A stretch of 64,000 bases of DNA from Anaeramoeba ignava (taxonomy: Eukaryota > Metamonada > Anaeramoebidae): positions 53,501 to 117,500 of the forward strand of contig JAPDFW010000102.1 in NCBI GenBank assembly GCA_028826165.1, written 5' to 3'. The notes below the pieces were generated by a model. It did no database searches. It worked only from the letters and a program-made list of their open reading frames with translations, and was not told the DNA's origin. Made by a program: the position numbers and the translations under genes. Positions 22,511-35,774 of the stretch are shown one piece after another (the first letter of the stretch is position 1; the number at the start of each line of letters is the position of its first letter).

Positions 22511-23023
22511 ATGATTTTTCCACGTTTTCTTTTATTTTTATTTTGTTTTTTTCTGTCAATGACTGCGCAAATAACAAAAGAAGATAAGTCAGCAAATGAC
22601 ATTAGCATAACAACATTGACAACATCAATATTTGCAACTACAATAGCACTCATTGTCATTTTCCAATGTGCAACACAAAGTCCACAGACATCGACAATCG
22701 GAGGAGAAACCTTTTATGAAAAAACATCAACCGCAAATACAACAGAATCACGAGTAACAAACGCGGTAAATTTACGGTATGGAAATCCTGACCAAGATTT
22801 AGGATTTGGAGCGTTAAGTTTTAATACCGGACCTCCAGCTTACAATGCAGGACCACCTGCTTATAATAATCAAGGCTATACAAATCAAGCTTACAATAAT
22901 CAATCATATGCGAATCAACAATATGGAAATCAAAATTATAATTATCCTCCTCAAAATTATGATCCAAATAATACTGGTTATTATGTTCCTAATAATCAAA
23001 ATCAAGGTTTTCAAATGAAGTAA
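22511..23023 (+). CDS. Small membrane protein with PPxY motifs and an Asn/Gln/Tyr-rich tail
   Basis: A 170-residue single-exon protein. Residues 1-20 look like a signal peptide (IFPRFLLFLFCFFLSMTAQ). A second hydrophobic segment at about 36-52 (SIFATTIALIVIFQC) is a likely transmembrane helix. The rest is hydrophilic: two G-P-P-A-Y motifs, then about 70 residues rich in N, Q and Y with repeated Y-x-N-Q units. PPxY motifs recruit WW domains, often of HECT ubiquitin ligases or sorting factors; that role is inferred. I do not recognise a named family. Codon use fits the region and the frame is intact. Confidence 0.65.
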   Translation: MIFPRFLLFLFCFFLSMTAQITKEDKSANDISITTLTTSIFATTIALIVIFQCATQSPQTSTIGGETFYEKTSTANTTESRVTNAVNLRYGNPDQDLGFGALSFNTGPPAYNAGPPAYNNQGYTNQAYNNQSYANQQYGNQNYNYPPQNYDPNNTGYYVPNNQNQGFQMK

Positions 23024-23139
23024 AAGGAAAAAAAGTTTATTATGTTTTTTTTTCTTTTTCTTCATTTTTTTTTATTCATTTTCCAATTTATTTTTTTTTT
23101 CTTTTTTTAAATAAATTTCTCTTTTAAATAAAAAAAAAG

Positions 23140-24154
23140 AATAAAAACAAATTTATCTTCTTTTTTTAGAAGAAGAAAAAATGAAGATCCATTTATTATT
23201 TCATTAGAAGAAAATGAAATTGAAAGAAATTTAATTAGATATATTGAAAAAATTCCAAATCCTCAAAAAGAAATCATTTCAAAAGCAAAATTAATTTATA
23301 ATTCAATTTTGGAAAGAAAACAAAGAATTGATAACAATATAAAAATAAGAGAAAAACAAGAGGAAGAAAACAAAAGAAGAAGAGAAAAAGAAGAAATGAT
23401 TGAGAAAATGAAAATACCACTTTTGGGAAACTTAATTTTCTTATTTATAGCACTTTTTACTTTCATTATTTTAATTAATGTTTATATTGACAAACGTCTT
23501 TCATCAAATATTCTTTATTTTTTTATTCCAATTCTTTTATCAATATTTTCATTTACTCTTCTTTTCTTTATTTGGATAAAATTTTCAATGGATTTGAATA
23601 TTTTATTATCTTCAATTGGAATGATAATTTTATTTATTGAATTATTATTGATTGGATTAAGAATTGAAACAACAATCAAAGGATCTTGGTTATTGATTTT
23701 TATTCCATTTTTCATTTTTATTGGATTTATTATTATTTATTTTATTATCACAATTTCTAAAAATGATGAGTTTTATTTATTTAAAATTGGATTATTAATC
23801 ACTTCCGTTTTATTTTTGATATTTTTCATACTTCTTGGATTAAGATTGGATCAAACAATCAAATCAAATTATGGAATTATTTTTATTCCTTTATTTCTAT
23901 TTGATTTATTACTTTTTTTTGTTATGATTGTGATTCCCTCTAAATTTTTTAATTTATATACTGATGATGATCTTTTTAAATATTTTGGGTTTTTGTTTGC
24001 TTTGGCTCCAATTTTGAGTTTTGAAATAGTTCTTGTTTTATTTATTAATGGTTTATTTAGTTCATTTTTTTATGTTTTCATTCCATTTTATATCGGTTTT
24101 ATTATTGCTCTAATTGTTGTTATTGTTATTTGGTACGAAGATTCCTGGATGTGA
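23140..24154 (+). pseudogene. F-box/TMEM185-like array, copy 1: 5'-truncated
   Basis: The frame is open from about 23140 to the stop at 24152-24154 and matches the second half of the array genes: S-S-F-F-R-R-R, then NEDPFIISLEENEIERNL, a charged coil and eight membrane helices with LRIETTIKGSWLLIFIPFF and LRLDQTIKSNYGIIFIPLF. The N-terminal exon and the F-box are absent, and no start codon or shared upstream element is present. The membrane part itself has no frameshift. It is probably a truncated left-edge remnant of the tandem duplication. Confidence 0.7.
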
Positions 24155-24319
24155 TCGTTTTTGTGATACTTTTTGTGATTGAATTGATAGACGAAGATTG
24201 AGGAATTTAAATAATTAATTTTTTTGCTTTTTTTTATTCTCTTTTTCAAAAATAAAAAAAGCAACAAAAAAAAGCAAATTTATTTTTTCATTTTTTTCTT
24301 TTCATTTTTAAATTTAAAA

Positions 24320-25932
24320 ATGAATATTTTTGAAACAACAAATTATAAATCAAAACAAGCAATAAAAATTGGAAGAGAACATTTAAATGAATTAAAAAGA
24401 GGAGAATATTGTGAATTTGCAGAACATTTAAAATTACCACCTAAAGAAGAAAATTTAATACTTGAAATGCTTCCAGAAGATAGTAAATTAAAAATAAAAA
24501 TTCTTAATTCTTAATTCTTAATTCTTGATTCTTAATTCAAATTCCCTTTTTAATTAAAAATAATAAAAAAGTTTTTCTTTATATTTTCAAATATTTATCA
24601 CCTGGTGATTTAATAAGAGTTGCTTCAACTTGTACAACATTAAATGAATTATCTCAAGATATAAATACTTGGAGAATTATTACTTATAATTATAATCAAT
24701 TTTTAATTTTAAAAGAAATTGAATTTGAAAAAAGAGATAATGTTTATCAAGAAAATGAAATTCCAATTTATGGAATAATTGAAAAACTTAAATCATTAAC
24801 TAATAATAATATTGATAATGAATTTATTACTGATTCTGGATTTATAACTGAATTTATTACTGATTCTGAATTTGATAAAAAATCAAATCTTATTAATCTA
24901 AATCCAAAACAAAAACTAAGTGAAACAAAACCAAATTTATCTTCTTTTTTTAGAAGAAGAAGAAATGAAGATCCATTTATTATTTCATTAGAAGAAAATG
25001 AAATTGAAAGAAATTTAATTGAATATATTGAAAAAATTCCAAATCCTCAAAAAGAAATCATTTCAAAAGCAAAATTAATTTATAATTCAATTTTGGAAAG
25101 AAAACAACAAATTGATAAGAATATAAAAATAAGAAGAAAACAAGAAAGAAGAAGAAAACAAAAAGAAGCGAGAAGACAATTTCTCAAACAATATAAACAC
25201 CAACTATTATCACTTTTATTTTTTTTATTAATCACAATTTTTGTTTCCATTATTCTAATTAATGTTTATATTGACAATAATCTTTCATCAAATATTCTTT
25301 ATTTTTTCATTCCACTTTTTATATCAATTTTGATTACTGCCTCTTTTTTCTTTTATTTGTACAAAGTTTTACAAGATTCCGAAATTTTAATATATGAAAC
25401 TGGAATGATAATTTTATTTATTGAATTATTATTGATTGGATTAAGAATTGAAACAACAATCAAAGGATCTTGGTTATTGATTTTTATTCCATTTTTCATT
25501 TTTATTGGATTTATTATCATATACTATATCAACTTGATTTTGAAAAAAAATGATTTATTCTATAAATTATTATTATTATCAATTTTCGTTTTATTTTTGA
25601 TATTTTTGATACTTCTTGGATTAAGATTAGATGAAACAATCAAATCAAATTATGGAATTATTTTTATTCCTTTTTTTCTGATCAATTTAGTTACTTTTAT
25701 AATATTATTTTATCTGATTTATGGGAAATATAAAAGGATAATGATTTTTATAATTTTAGCTGGAATTTTGTTATTTGAAATACTTCTTGTTTTGTTTATT
25801 GAAGGTTCAATTAGTCGAATTACTTATGTTTTTATTCCACTTTACTACTTTTTGGTTTTTAACTTTCTTTTCTGTTTTTTTGTTTTGTTTTTAATTTTTA
25901 ATGTGCTTCCCTTTGTTTGTTTTGAAAAATAA
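24320..25932 (+). CDS. F-box protein fused to a TMEM185-like membrane domain, copy 2 (intact)
   Basis: Two exons, 24320-24482 and 24572-25932, are joined in phase 1 to give 507 residues. Exon 1 encodes a 54-residue leader (MNIFETTNYKSKQAIKIG onward) and the first residues of an F-box; the intron cuts the F-box right after the L-P-E-[DE] turn. Exon 2 resumes with FLYIFKYLSPGDLIRVAS and ends the F-box near NTWRIITYNYNQF. A charged region with a short coiled stretch precedes about eight hydrophobic helices. These contain two copies of the motif L-R-x-D/E-x-x-I-K-x-x-(6)-F-I-P-x-F, typical of the TMEM185 family. F-boxes bind Skp1 of SCF ubiquitin ligases, so this would be a membrane-anchored SCF adaptor. 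That function is inferred. Confidence 0.8.
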
Positions 25933-26070
25933 AATTTTTTCATTCAATAATTCAAATTTTAATTCAAAATTTAATTAAAATTAAAAATTTTTTAAAAAGT
26001 TCCAAAAACATTTTTTAAAACAAAAAGCAAAAATTTTTCATTTTTCATTTTTCATTTTTTTTTTTTAAAA

Positions 26071-27737
26071 ATGAATATTTTTCAAACAATAAATTATAAA
26101 TCAAAACAAGCAATAAAAATTGGAAAGAAACATTTAAATGAATTAAAAAGAGGAGAATATTGTGAATTTGCAGAATATTTAAAATTACCACCTGAAGAAG
26201 AAAATTTAATACTTGAAATGCTTCCAGAAGAAGGTTTTTATTTTAAATTAAAAAAAAAATTCTTAATTCAAATTCCCTTTTATTAATTAAAAATAAATAT
26301 AAAAAAGTTTTTCTTTATATTTTCAAATATTTATCACCTGGTGATTTAATAAGAGTTGCTTCAACTTGTACAACATTAAATGAATTATCTCAAGATACAA
26401 ATGCTTGGAGAATTATTACTTATAATTATAATCAATTTTTAATTTTAAAAGAAATTGAATTTGAAAAAAGAGATAATGTTTATCAAGAAAATGAAATTCC
26501 AATTTATGGAATAATTGAAAAACTTGAATCATTATTAATAACAATATGATAATGAATGATGAATCAAATCTTATTTCATCTGAATTTGATAAAAATCAAA
26601 TCTTATTCATCCAAAACAAAAACTAAGTGAAACAAAACCAAATTTATCTTCTTTTTTTAGAAGAAGAAGAAATGAAGATCCATTTATTATTTCATTAGAA
26701 GAAAATGAAATTGAAAGAAATTTAATTGAATATATTGAAAAAATTCCAAATCCTCAAAAAGAAATCATTTCAAAAGCAAAATTAATTTATAATGCAATTT
26801 TGAAAAACAAAAAAACAACAAATTGAAAATAATACAACAAATTGATAACAATATAAAAATAAGAGAAAAAGAAAAAAAAAAAGAAATGAAGAAGAAAAAA
26901 GAAGGAAATTTCTCAAACAATTTAAAGGAAGATTATTTCTATTTTTATTGTTGTTATTTGCCATAATTACTATTTTCATTATTCTAATTAATGTTTATAT
27001 TGACACTAATCTTTCATCAAATATTCTTTATTTTTTCATTCCACTTTTTATATCAATTTTGATTACTATTCCTTTTTTATTTTATTTGTTCAAATTTTTA
27101 CAAGATTTCAAATTTTCAATTTATGGAATTGGAACAGCAATTTTATTTATTGAAGTATTATTGATTGGATTAAGAATTGAAACAACAATCAAAGGATCTT
27201 GGTTATTGATTTTTATTCCATTTTTCATTTTGGTTGGATTTATTATCATATACTATATCATCTTGATTTTGAAAAAAAATGATTTATTCTATAAATTATT
27301 AGTATTATTATCAATTTTCGTTTTATTTTTGATATTTTTGATACTTCTTGGATTAAGATTAGATGAAACAATCAAATCAAATTATGGAATTATTTTTATT
27401 CCTTTATTTTTGATCAATTTAGTTACTTTTATAATATTATTTTATCTGATTTATCGGGAACCTAAGGATGAAGATGATGCATATTTATTTGATGGTTTGT
27501 TTTGTTTTTATTTTTATAATTTTACTTGTAATTTTGTTATTTGAAATACTTCTTGTTTTGTTTATTGAAGGTTCAATTAATCGAATTAGTTATGCTTTTA
27601 TTCCAATTTACGCTCTTTCTGGTTTGTTAATGTGCTTCCTATTTTGTTGGAATTTATGTTTCTTTTTGTTTGATTTTTTTTGTTGGATATGCATTGGTGG
27701 TTTGAATTTAATTCAAAAATTTAATTCAAAAATTTAA
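26071..27737 (+). pseudogene. F-box/TMEM185-like array, copy 3 (frameshifted)
   Basis: Exon 1 (26071-26233) is intact, with a GTTTTT donor. Exon 2 starts at 26308 and encodes the F-box, but the frame breaks after GIIEKLESLL near 26535, again around 26800 (a partly duplicated AACAAATTGA segment) and near 27470, where the last helices shift frame. The membrane part at 26948-27540 is otherwise very close to copies 2 and 5. It is probably a decayed copy, though the breaks lie in homopolymers and short repeats and could include consensus errors. Confidence 0.7.
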
Positions 27738-27825
27738 TTCAAAAATTTAATTAAAAATTTTTCCAAAACATTTTTTTATTAAAAAGCAAAAATTTAATTT
27801 TTCAAAATTTTTCATTATTTAAAAA

Positions 27826-29270
27826 ATGGAAAAGTTTAAAATAATAAATTATAATTCAAAACCAGCAATAAAAATTGGAAAAGAACATTTAAATGAATTA
27901 AAAAAAGGAGAATATTGTGAATTTGCAGAATATTTAAAATTAGCACCAGAAGAAGAAAATTTAATACTTGAAATGCTTCCAGAAGAAGGTATTTTTTAAT
28001 CTAAAATAAAAATTTAAAATAAAAATTCTTATTCCCCTTTTTTATTAAAAATAAATAAAGTTTTGCTTTATATTTTCCAATTTTTATCTCCTGGTGATTT
28101 AATAAGAGTTGCTTCAACTTGCCAAACATTAAATGAATTATCTGAAGATACAAATACTTGGAGAAATATCTCTTATAATTATAACCAATTCTTCCTTTTA
28201 AATAAAGTTGAAGTCCAAAGAAGACCTTATCGTTATCAAGAAAATCAAATCCCAATTTATGGAATAATTAAAGAAACTCAATTACTAACTGATAACATTG
28301 ATGCTTTGTCATAATGATGATAATGATAAAAATTCAAATCTTATTCATCCCAAAAACTTAAAAACAAAATCAAATTTAACCGCCTTTTTTAGAAGAAGAA
28401 GTCAAAAACAAATTATTTGAATACATTGAAAAAATCCCGAATCCAAAAGAAGAATTAATTTCAAAAGCAAATCTAATTTATAATGGAATAAAAGAAAGAA
28501 AAGAAGAACTTGAAAAGAATTTGAAAAAAAGAGAAGAAGATGTTAAAAAATGGAGAAAAATTGATCGAGTTGAAACTTCTTCAGTTGCAAATTTGATATT
28601 TTTAGCGTTATTGCTTTCTTACTGAATGTCCATATTGACAAAAAACAATCATCAAATGTTATTTATGTTTTCATTCCATTTCTTTTACCAGTTTTTATAT
28701 TCATTATTCTTTTCTTTATTTTGTATAAATATAAATCTCAATTTGAATTTTCAATTTATGGATTTGCAATGTTAATATTATTTATTCAATTGTTACTGAT
28801 TGGATTAAGATCTGATTCAACAATAAAAGGGTCTTGGCTGCTGATTTTTCTTCCATTTTTGATTTTCTTTGTGGTTCTTATAATTGGATCAATTATTTTA
28901 TATCAGAAAGAAAATGCTGATTGCATAGCTACAACACCAATAACTATTTTTATTATGATTTTGTTGTTTTTAATATTTCTTGGATTGAGATTGGATGAAA
29001 AAGTCACATGGAATTATGGAATTGTTTTTATTCCGTTATTTTTCATTAATTTATTTTTTATAATTTTATTTTATCTTTGGATCTTTTGTGAAGATGATGT
29101 ATCTGGAATTTTTTTTTTTTTTTTCTTTTTTTGTTTATTGAAGTTTTCCATTTCACTTTTTATTTGAAATATTTCTTGTTTTATTTCTTGAAGGCAATTC
29201 AAAATTTAATTATATAGCTTATGCTTTTATTCCGCTTTATATTTATTTAGGTTTTTTTTTTTTTTTTTTT
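27826..29270 (+). pseudogene. F-box/TMEM185-like array, copy 4 (frameshifted)
   Basis: Exon 1 (27826-27988) is intact. Exon 2 begins at 28061 and encodes a full F-box up to a premature stop at 28312-28314, after TDNIDALS. Related sequence continues out of frame: EYIEKIPNPKEELISKANLI, then membrane helices from 28640. The end is degraded into T runs near 29110 and 29255. It belongs to the same subtype as copies 6-9, marked by DKKQSSNVIYVFIP. Confidence 0.7.
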
Positions 29271-29392
29271 GTTGAAATCTTTTTTTAATGCTTTCAAATT
29301 TAATTCAAATTTTAATTAAAAATTTAATTAAAAAACAAAAAATTTTTTTTTCATTTTTAAATTCTTTTTTCTTTTCTTTTTTAAATTTAAAA

Positions 29393-30905
29393 ATGAATAT
29401 TTTTGAAACAATAAATTATAAATCAAAACAAGTAATAAAAATTGGAAAAGAACATTTAAATGAATTAAAAAGAGGAGAATATTGTGAATTTGCAGAATAT
29501 TTAAAATTATCACCTTTAAAAGAAAATTTAATACTTGAAATGCTTCCAGAAGAAGGTATTTTTTAAATTTAAAATAAAAATTAATTTCTCTTTTTTTATA
29601 ATAAAAAAAGTTTTGCTTTATATTTTCCAATATTTATCACCTGGTGATTTAATAAGAGTTGCTTCAACTTGTACAACATTAAATGAATTATCTCAAGATA
29701 TAAATACTTGGAGAATTATTACTTATAATTATAATCAATTTTTAATTTTAAAAGAAATTGAATTTGAAAAAGAAATTATGTTTATCAAGAAAATCAAATT
29801 CCAATTTATGGAATAATTGAAAAACTTAAATCATTAACTAATAACAATATTGATAATGAATGACTGAAATTATTGATTCTGTTACTGATTCTGAATTTAT
29901 TAAAATTCTTGATAAATAAAAAATCAAATCTTATTCATCCAAAACAAAAACTAAGTGAAACAAAACCAAATTTATCTTCTTTTTTTAGAAGAAGAAGAAA
30001 TGAAGATCCATTTATTATTTCATTAGAAGAAAATGAAATTGAAAGGAATTTAATTGAATACATTGAAAAAATCCCAAATCCTCAAAAAGAAATCATTTCA
30101 AAAGCAAAATTAATTTATAATGCAATTTTGCAAAGAAAACAACAAGTTGATAACAATATAAAAAGAAGAAAGAAGAGGAAATAAGAAGAATGGAAGAAGA
30201 AGAAAAACAGAAAATAAGAAAAGAACAAGAAAAAGAAAAAATTACTCAAACAATTTAAAGAAAGATTATTTCCATTTTTATTTTTGTTATTTGCCATAAT
30301 TACTACTTTCATTATTCTGATTAATGTTTATATTGACAATAATCTTTCATCAAATATTCTTTATTTTTTCATTCCACTTTTTATAGCAATTTTGATTACT
30401 ATTCCTTTTTTATTTTATTTGTTCAAATTTTTACAAGATTCCAAATTTTCAATTTATGGAATTGGAACAGCAATTTTATTTATTGAAGTATTATTGATTG
30501 GATTAAGAATTGAAACAACAATCAAAGGATCTTGGTTATTGATTTTTATTCCATTTTTCATTTTTATTGGATTTATTATCATATACTATATCAACTTGAT
30601 TTTGAAAAAAAATGATTTATTCTATAAATTATTATTATTATTATCAATTTTCGTTTTATTTTTGATATTTTTGATACTTCTTGGATTAAGATTAGATGAA
30701 ACAATCAAATGGAATTATGGAATTATTTTTATTCCTTTTTTTCTGATCAATTTAGTTCCCCTTGTTTATAACTGGCTATTATTTTTGGTTTGTTTTTTAT
30801 ATTTCCATTGGAATTTTGTTATTTGAAATTCTTCTTGTTTTGTTTCTTGAAGGTTCAAAATTTAATTCCCTTTTGTGTGGGTTTTTTAACTGATATCCCT
30901 GTTTG
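29393..30905 (+). pseudogene. F-box/TMEM185-like array, copy 5 (frameshifted)
   Basis: Exon 1 (29393-29555) is intact. Exon 2 begins at 29611 and the F-box is complete. A small indel at about 29770, in the FEKRDNVYQ segment, shifts the frame. A further break falls in the A/G-rich coil near 30180, and the last helices end early near 30826. The membrane core at 30284-30760 is well preserved and closely matches copies 2 and 3. Confidence 0.7.
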
Positions 30906-31051
30906 TTTTGAAAAATGAAATCTTTATTCAATAACAATTCAAATTTCAAATTTTTCAAAATTTAAAATTTTAAAAATTTTTTAATTCAAAAATTTCAAAA
31001 CATTTTTTCATTTTTTTCTTTTTCATTTTTTTCATTTCAAAAAAATAAAAA

Positions 31052-32625
31052 ATGGAATCATTTCAAATAACAAATTATAAATCAAAAAAAGCAATAAAAA
31101 TAGGAAGAGAGCATTTAAATGAATTAAAAAGAGGAGAATATTGTGAATTTGGAGAATCTTTAAAGTTGCTTCCTTTAGAAGAAAATTTAATACTTGAAAT
31201 GCTTCCAGAAGAAAGTAAATTAAAAAATTTAAAATAAAAATTTATAATTCAAATTCCCTTTTCAATTTAAAATTTTAAATGAAAAAAGTTTTGCTTTATA
31301 TTTTCCAATTTTTATCACCTGGTGATTTAATAAGAATTGCTTCAACTTGCACAACTTTAAATGAATTATCTGAAGATAAAAATACTTGGAGAAATATTTC
31401 TTATAATTATAATCAATTTTTTATTTTTGATAAAGTTCAAGTTCAACAAAGAGATTATGTTTATCAAGAATATCAAATCCCAATTTATGGAATAATTGAA
31501 AAAACTCAAATTACCAAATGATAATATTGATTCAAATAAACTCAAAAAAACCAAATCAAATTTAACAGGTTTTTTTAGAAGAAGAAATCAAAAATGAAAA
31601 TCAAAAAAAATGAAAATGAACTTAGATCCATTTAAAATTTATTTGATCAAAATGAAATCAAAAATAAATTAATTGAATACATTGAAAAAGTTCCAAATCC
31701 AAAAGAAGAATTAATTTCAAAAGCTAATCTAATTTATAATGGAATAAAAGAAAGAAAAAAGCAAATTGAAGAAAATTCTAAAAGAAGGAAAGAAAATGAT
31801 AAAAAATAAAAAAGAAAAAAAAGAAGAACTGAAAATTTTTTATTTGGAAATTTAGTATTTTTAGCTTTTGGACTTACTTCTTTTCTGATTGCACTTAATA
31901 TTTATATTGACAAAAAACTATCTTCAAATATCATTTATGTTTTCATTCCATTTATTTTACCAGTATTTATATTAATTATTCTTTTCTTTCTTTTGTCTAA
32001 ATATAAATCTGAAGTTGAATTTTCAATTTATGGAATTGGGATGGCAATTTTATTTATTCAATTATTACTGATTGGATTAAGATCTGGTTCAATAATCAAA
32101 GGATCTTGGTTGTTGATTTTTATTCCATTTTTCATTTTGATTGCAATTATTATCATTGGATTTATTATATTTTTTATGAAAGAACATTTTAATTGCATAT
32201 TAAATACATTATTATTATTATCAATTAATTTTTTTTTATATTTTCTTATTTTTAATACTTCTTGGATTAAGATTGGATGATAAAGTCAAATGGAATTATG
32301 AAATTGTTTTTATTCCTTTTTTTATCAATTTTTTTTTTTTTTGGATCATTTTTCTTTGATTTATAAAGAACTAAGGATGAAATGATATGTTTATCATTTT
32401 TTTAATTTTTTATTTTTTCTTTTTTTTTTTTATTTGAATCGTTTCTTCTTGTTTTTTTTATTTGAAATTCAATTATTTTTTTCTTTATTGAAGTTCCAAA
32501 AAAATTTTGGTTTGTTTATAACTTATGCTTTTATTCCACTTTATATTTATTTGTGTTTCCTATTATTTTATGGTTCTGTTTTTGTTTGTGTTTATATTTT
32601 AAAGGATTTGATTAAATTTTTTTAA
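31052..32625 (+). pseudogene. F-box/TMEM185-like array, copy 6 (frameshifted)
   Basis: Exon 1 (31052-31214) is intact with a GTAAAT donor. Exon 2 starts at 31289 and the F-box is complete, but the frame stops at 31519-31521 after EKTQITK. In-frame stops lie in the charged coil near 31600 and 31807, and a T-run indel near 32230 breaks the helices. The 3' part is degraded. It resembles the subtype of copies 7-9. Confidence 0.7.
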
Positions 32626-32696
32626 TTTTTTTATTTTTTAAATTAAACAAAAAAATTCAAAAATTTTTCATTTTTTATTTTACATTTTTTTCATAA

Positions 32697-34205
32697 ATGG
32701 AATTATTCCAAATAATAAATTACAATTCAAATCCAGCAATAAAAATTGAAAGAGAACATTTAAATGAATTAAAAAAAGGAAAATATTGCGAATTTGCAGA
32801 ATATTTAAAATTAGCTCCAGAAAAAGAAAATTTAATAATTGAAATGCTTCCAGAAGAAAGTAAATTTAAAATAAAAAATTTATAATTCAAATTCTCTTTT
32901 TAATTAATTTAAATTAAAAAAAAAGTTTTGCTTTATATTTTCCAATTTTTATCACCTGGTGATTTAATAAGAATTGCTTTAACTTGTCAAACTTTAAATG
33001 AATTATCTCAAGATAAAAATACTTGGAGAAATGTTTCTTATAATTATAATAAATTTTTATTTTAAATAAAGTCGAATTTGAAAAAAGAATTTATTTTTAT
33101 CAAGAAAATCAAATCCCAATTTATGGAATAATTGAAGAAACTGAATTATCAAATGATAATATTGATTCAAAAAAACTTAAAAAAACAAAATCAAAATTAT
33201 CTTCTTTTTTTAAAAGAAGAAATGAAAATGAAAATGAAAATGAAAATGAAAATGAACTTGAAAATTTATTTGATCAAAATGAAACAAAAGAAAAATTAAT
33301 TGAATACATTGAAAAAGTCCCAAATCCAAAAGAAGAATTAATTTCAAAAGGAAAATTAATTTATAATGGAATAAAAGAAAGAAAAAAACAAATTGAAAAG
33401 AATTTGAAAAGAAAAGAAAAAGATATAAAAAATAGAAGAAAAATTCAACAAATTGTGAAGATTTCATATAGAAATTTACTATTTTTATTGATCGGATTTA
33501 TTGCATTCCTGATTGCACTTAATGTTCATATTGAAAAAAAACTATCATCAAATACTATTTATGTTTTCATTCCAATTCTTTTACCAATATTTATATTCAT
33601 TATTCTTTTCTTTCTTTTGTCTAAATTTGAAAAAGATTTTAATTTTTCAATTTTTGGATTTATAATGACAATCTTATTTATTCAATTATTTTTGATTGGA
33701 TTAAGATCTGATTCAACAATCAAAGGATCTTGGTTAGTGATTTTTATTCCATTTTTCATTTTGATTGGAATCTTTACAGAATCAATAAATACATTTCCCA
33801 TTAATTACTTTTATTATGATATTCTTGTTTTTGATATTTCTTGGATTAAGATTGGATGAAAAAAACAAATGGAATTATGGAATTGTTTTTATTCCTCTAT
33901 TTGTGACTAATTTATTTTCTTGTTGGATCAGTTGTTCTATTTCTAATAGCTTTTTTGATTTTTTTGTGATCATAATTTCAATTCCAATTTTACTATTTGA
34001 AGTACTTATTGTGTTATTTCTTCAAGGAAGTTCAAGCTTAAATCACATAACTTATGCTTTTATTCCAATTTATATTATTTTTAGTGGTTTATCTATTTTT
34101 GGTTTTTCTAAAGATATTTCATTGATTATTTTTTTATTCTCCATTTTAACACAAAAAAAATTTTTTCTTTCATTTTTTTCATTTTTTTCATTTTTTTCAT
34201 TTTAA
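32697..34205 (+). pseudogene. F-box/TMEM185-like array, copy 7 (frameshifted)
   Basis: Exon 1 (32697-32859) is intact. Exon 2 starts at 32926; a missing T at about 33060 stops the frame just after the F-box. The reading frame is open again to 33859 and continues in another frame (33816-34205) after a small deletion near 33775. All elements of the family are present. Few lesions separate this copy from an intact gene, so it is either recently dead or affected by consensus errors. Confidence 0.65.
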
Positions 34206-34214
34206 ATAAAATAA

Positions 34215-35720
34215 ATGGAATCATTTCAAATAATAAATTATAAATCAAATCCAGCAATAAAAATTGAAAGAGAACATTTAAATCAATTAAAAAAAGGAAG
34301 TTATTGTGAATTTGGAGAATCTTTAAAATTAATTCCAAAAGAAGAAAATTTAATAATTGAAATGCTTCCAGAAGAAAGTAAATTAAAAAATAAATAAAAA
34401 TTCTCAATTTAAATCTTAAATTAAATCTTTTAAAAAGTTTTGCTTTATATTTTCCAATTTTTATCACCTGGAGAATTAATAAGAATTGCTTCAACTTGTA
34501 AAACTTTCAATCAATTATCTGAAGATAAAAATACTTGGAGAAATATTTCTTATAATTATAATCAGTTTTTTATTTTTGATCAAATTGAACTTGAAAAAAA
34601 TAATTATGTTTATCAAGAAGATCAAATTCCAATTTATGGAACAATTAAAGAAAATCAACCAAAAAATGAAAATCAAAATGAAAATGAAAATTCATCTTTT
34701 GTTGATTCAAAAACAAAATCAAGTTTGAAAGCTCTTTTATTAAGAAGAGATCAAAATCAAAATCAAATTGAAAATGATGAAGATATATTATTTGAAAATG
34801 AAATCAAAAATAATCTAATCGAACACATTGAAAAAACATCAAATCCAAAACAAGAATTAGTTTCAAAAGCAAATTTGGTTTATAATGGAATGAAAAAAAG
34901 AAAAGAATTAATTGATGAAAATTTGAAAAGAAAAGAAGAAAATGATAAAAAAGCCAAGAAAATCCAAAAAATTGATAAAGTCTCGTTTGTAAATTTGCTA
35001 TTTTTATTGATAGGATTTATTGCATTCCTGATTGCACTTAATGTTCATATTGAAAAAAAACTTTCATCAAATACTATTTATGTTTTCATTCCAATTCTTT
35101 TACCAATATTGATATTCATTATTCTTTTTTTTTATTTGTCAAAAATTGAAACATATTTATTTTCAATATATGGAATTGGAATGATAATGTTATTTATTCA
35201 ATTATTACTGATTGGATTAAGATCTGATTCAACAATCAAAGGATCTTGGTTATTGATTTTTATTCCATTTTTCATTTTGATTGGAATCTTGATTATTATG
35301 TTGATTGTTTTTTATTTTATTGAAGATCATAAGTTCATAAATACATTTCCATCATTTAATTTTATTATGATATTCTTGTTTTTGATATTTCTTGGATTAA
35401 GATTGGATGATGAAATCAAATGGAATTATGGAATTGTTTTTATTCCTCTATTTTTGATTAATTTATTCCCTTTTTGGATCAGTACTTCTTTTTTGGGTGG
35501 ATTAACACTTGATGAACATGGAGAATTCATTTTTGGTGCTTTTTTGTTCCTTTTCTCCTTAATTTCAATTCCAATTTTAATAATTGAAACATTTATTGTT
35601 TTGTTTCTTGAAGTTCCAAAATTTAATAATATAACTTATGCTTTTATTCCACTTTATCTTTTTTTAGGTTTATTATTATGTTTTTTATCTATTTTAGGTT
35701 TTTTTAAAATATTTCGTTGA
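34215..35720 (+). CDS. F-box protein fused to a TMEM185-like membrane domain, copy 8 (intact)
   Basis: Exons 34215-34377 and 34438-35720 join in phase 1 and give 481 residues. The leader begins MESFQIINYKSNPAIKIE; the F-box spans L-P-E-E, then LLYIFQFLSPGELIRIAS to NTWRNISYNYNQF (about residues 52-95). A hydrophilic N/Q/E-rich linker and a basic coil (about 95-235) precede eight hydrophobic helices. TMEM185-type signatures are LRSDSTIKGSWLLIFIPFF and LRLDDEIKWNYGIVFIPLF. The intron is only 60 bases. It starts ten bases after the end of copy 7, so promoters here must be very compact. Confidence 0.8.
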
Positions 35721-35774
35721 GAAAAAAATTTTTTTTTTTTATTTTTATTTTTTATTTTCTCATTTTTTAAAAAA

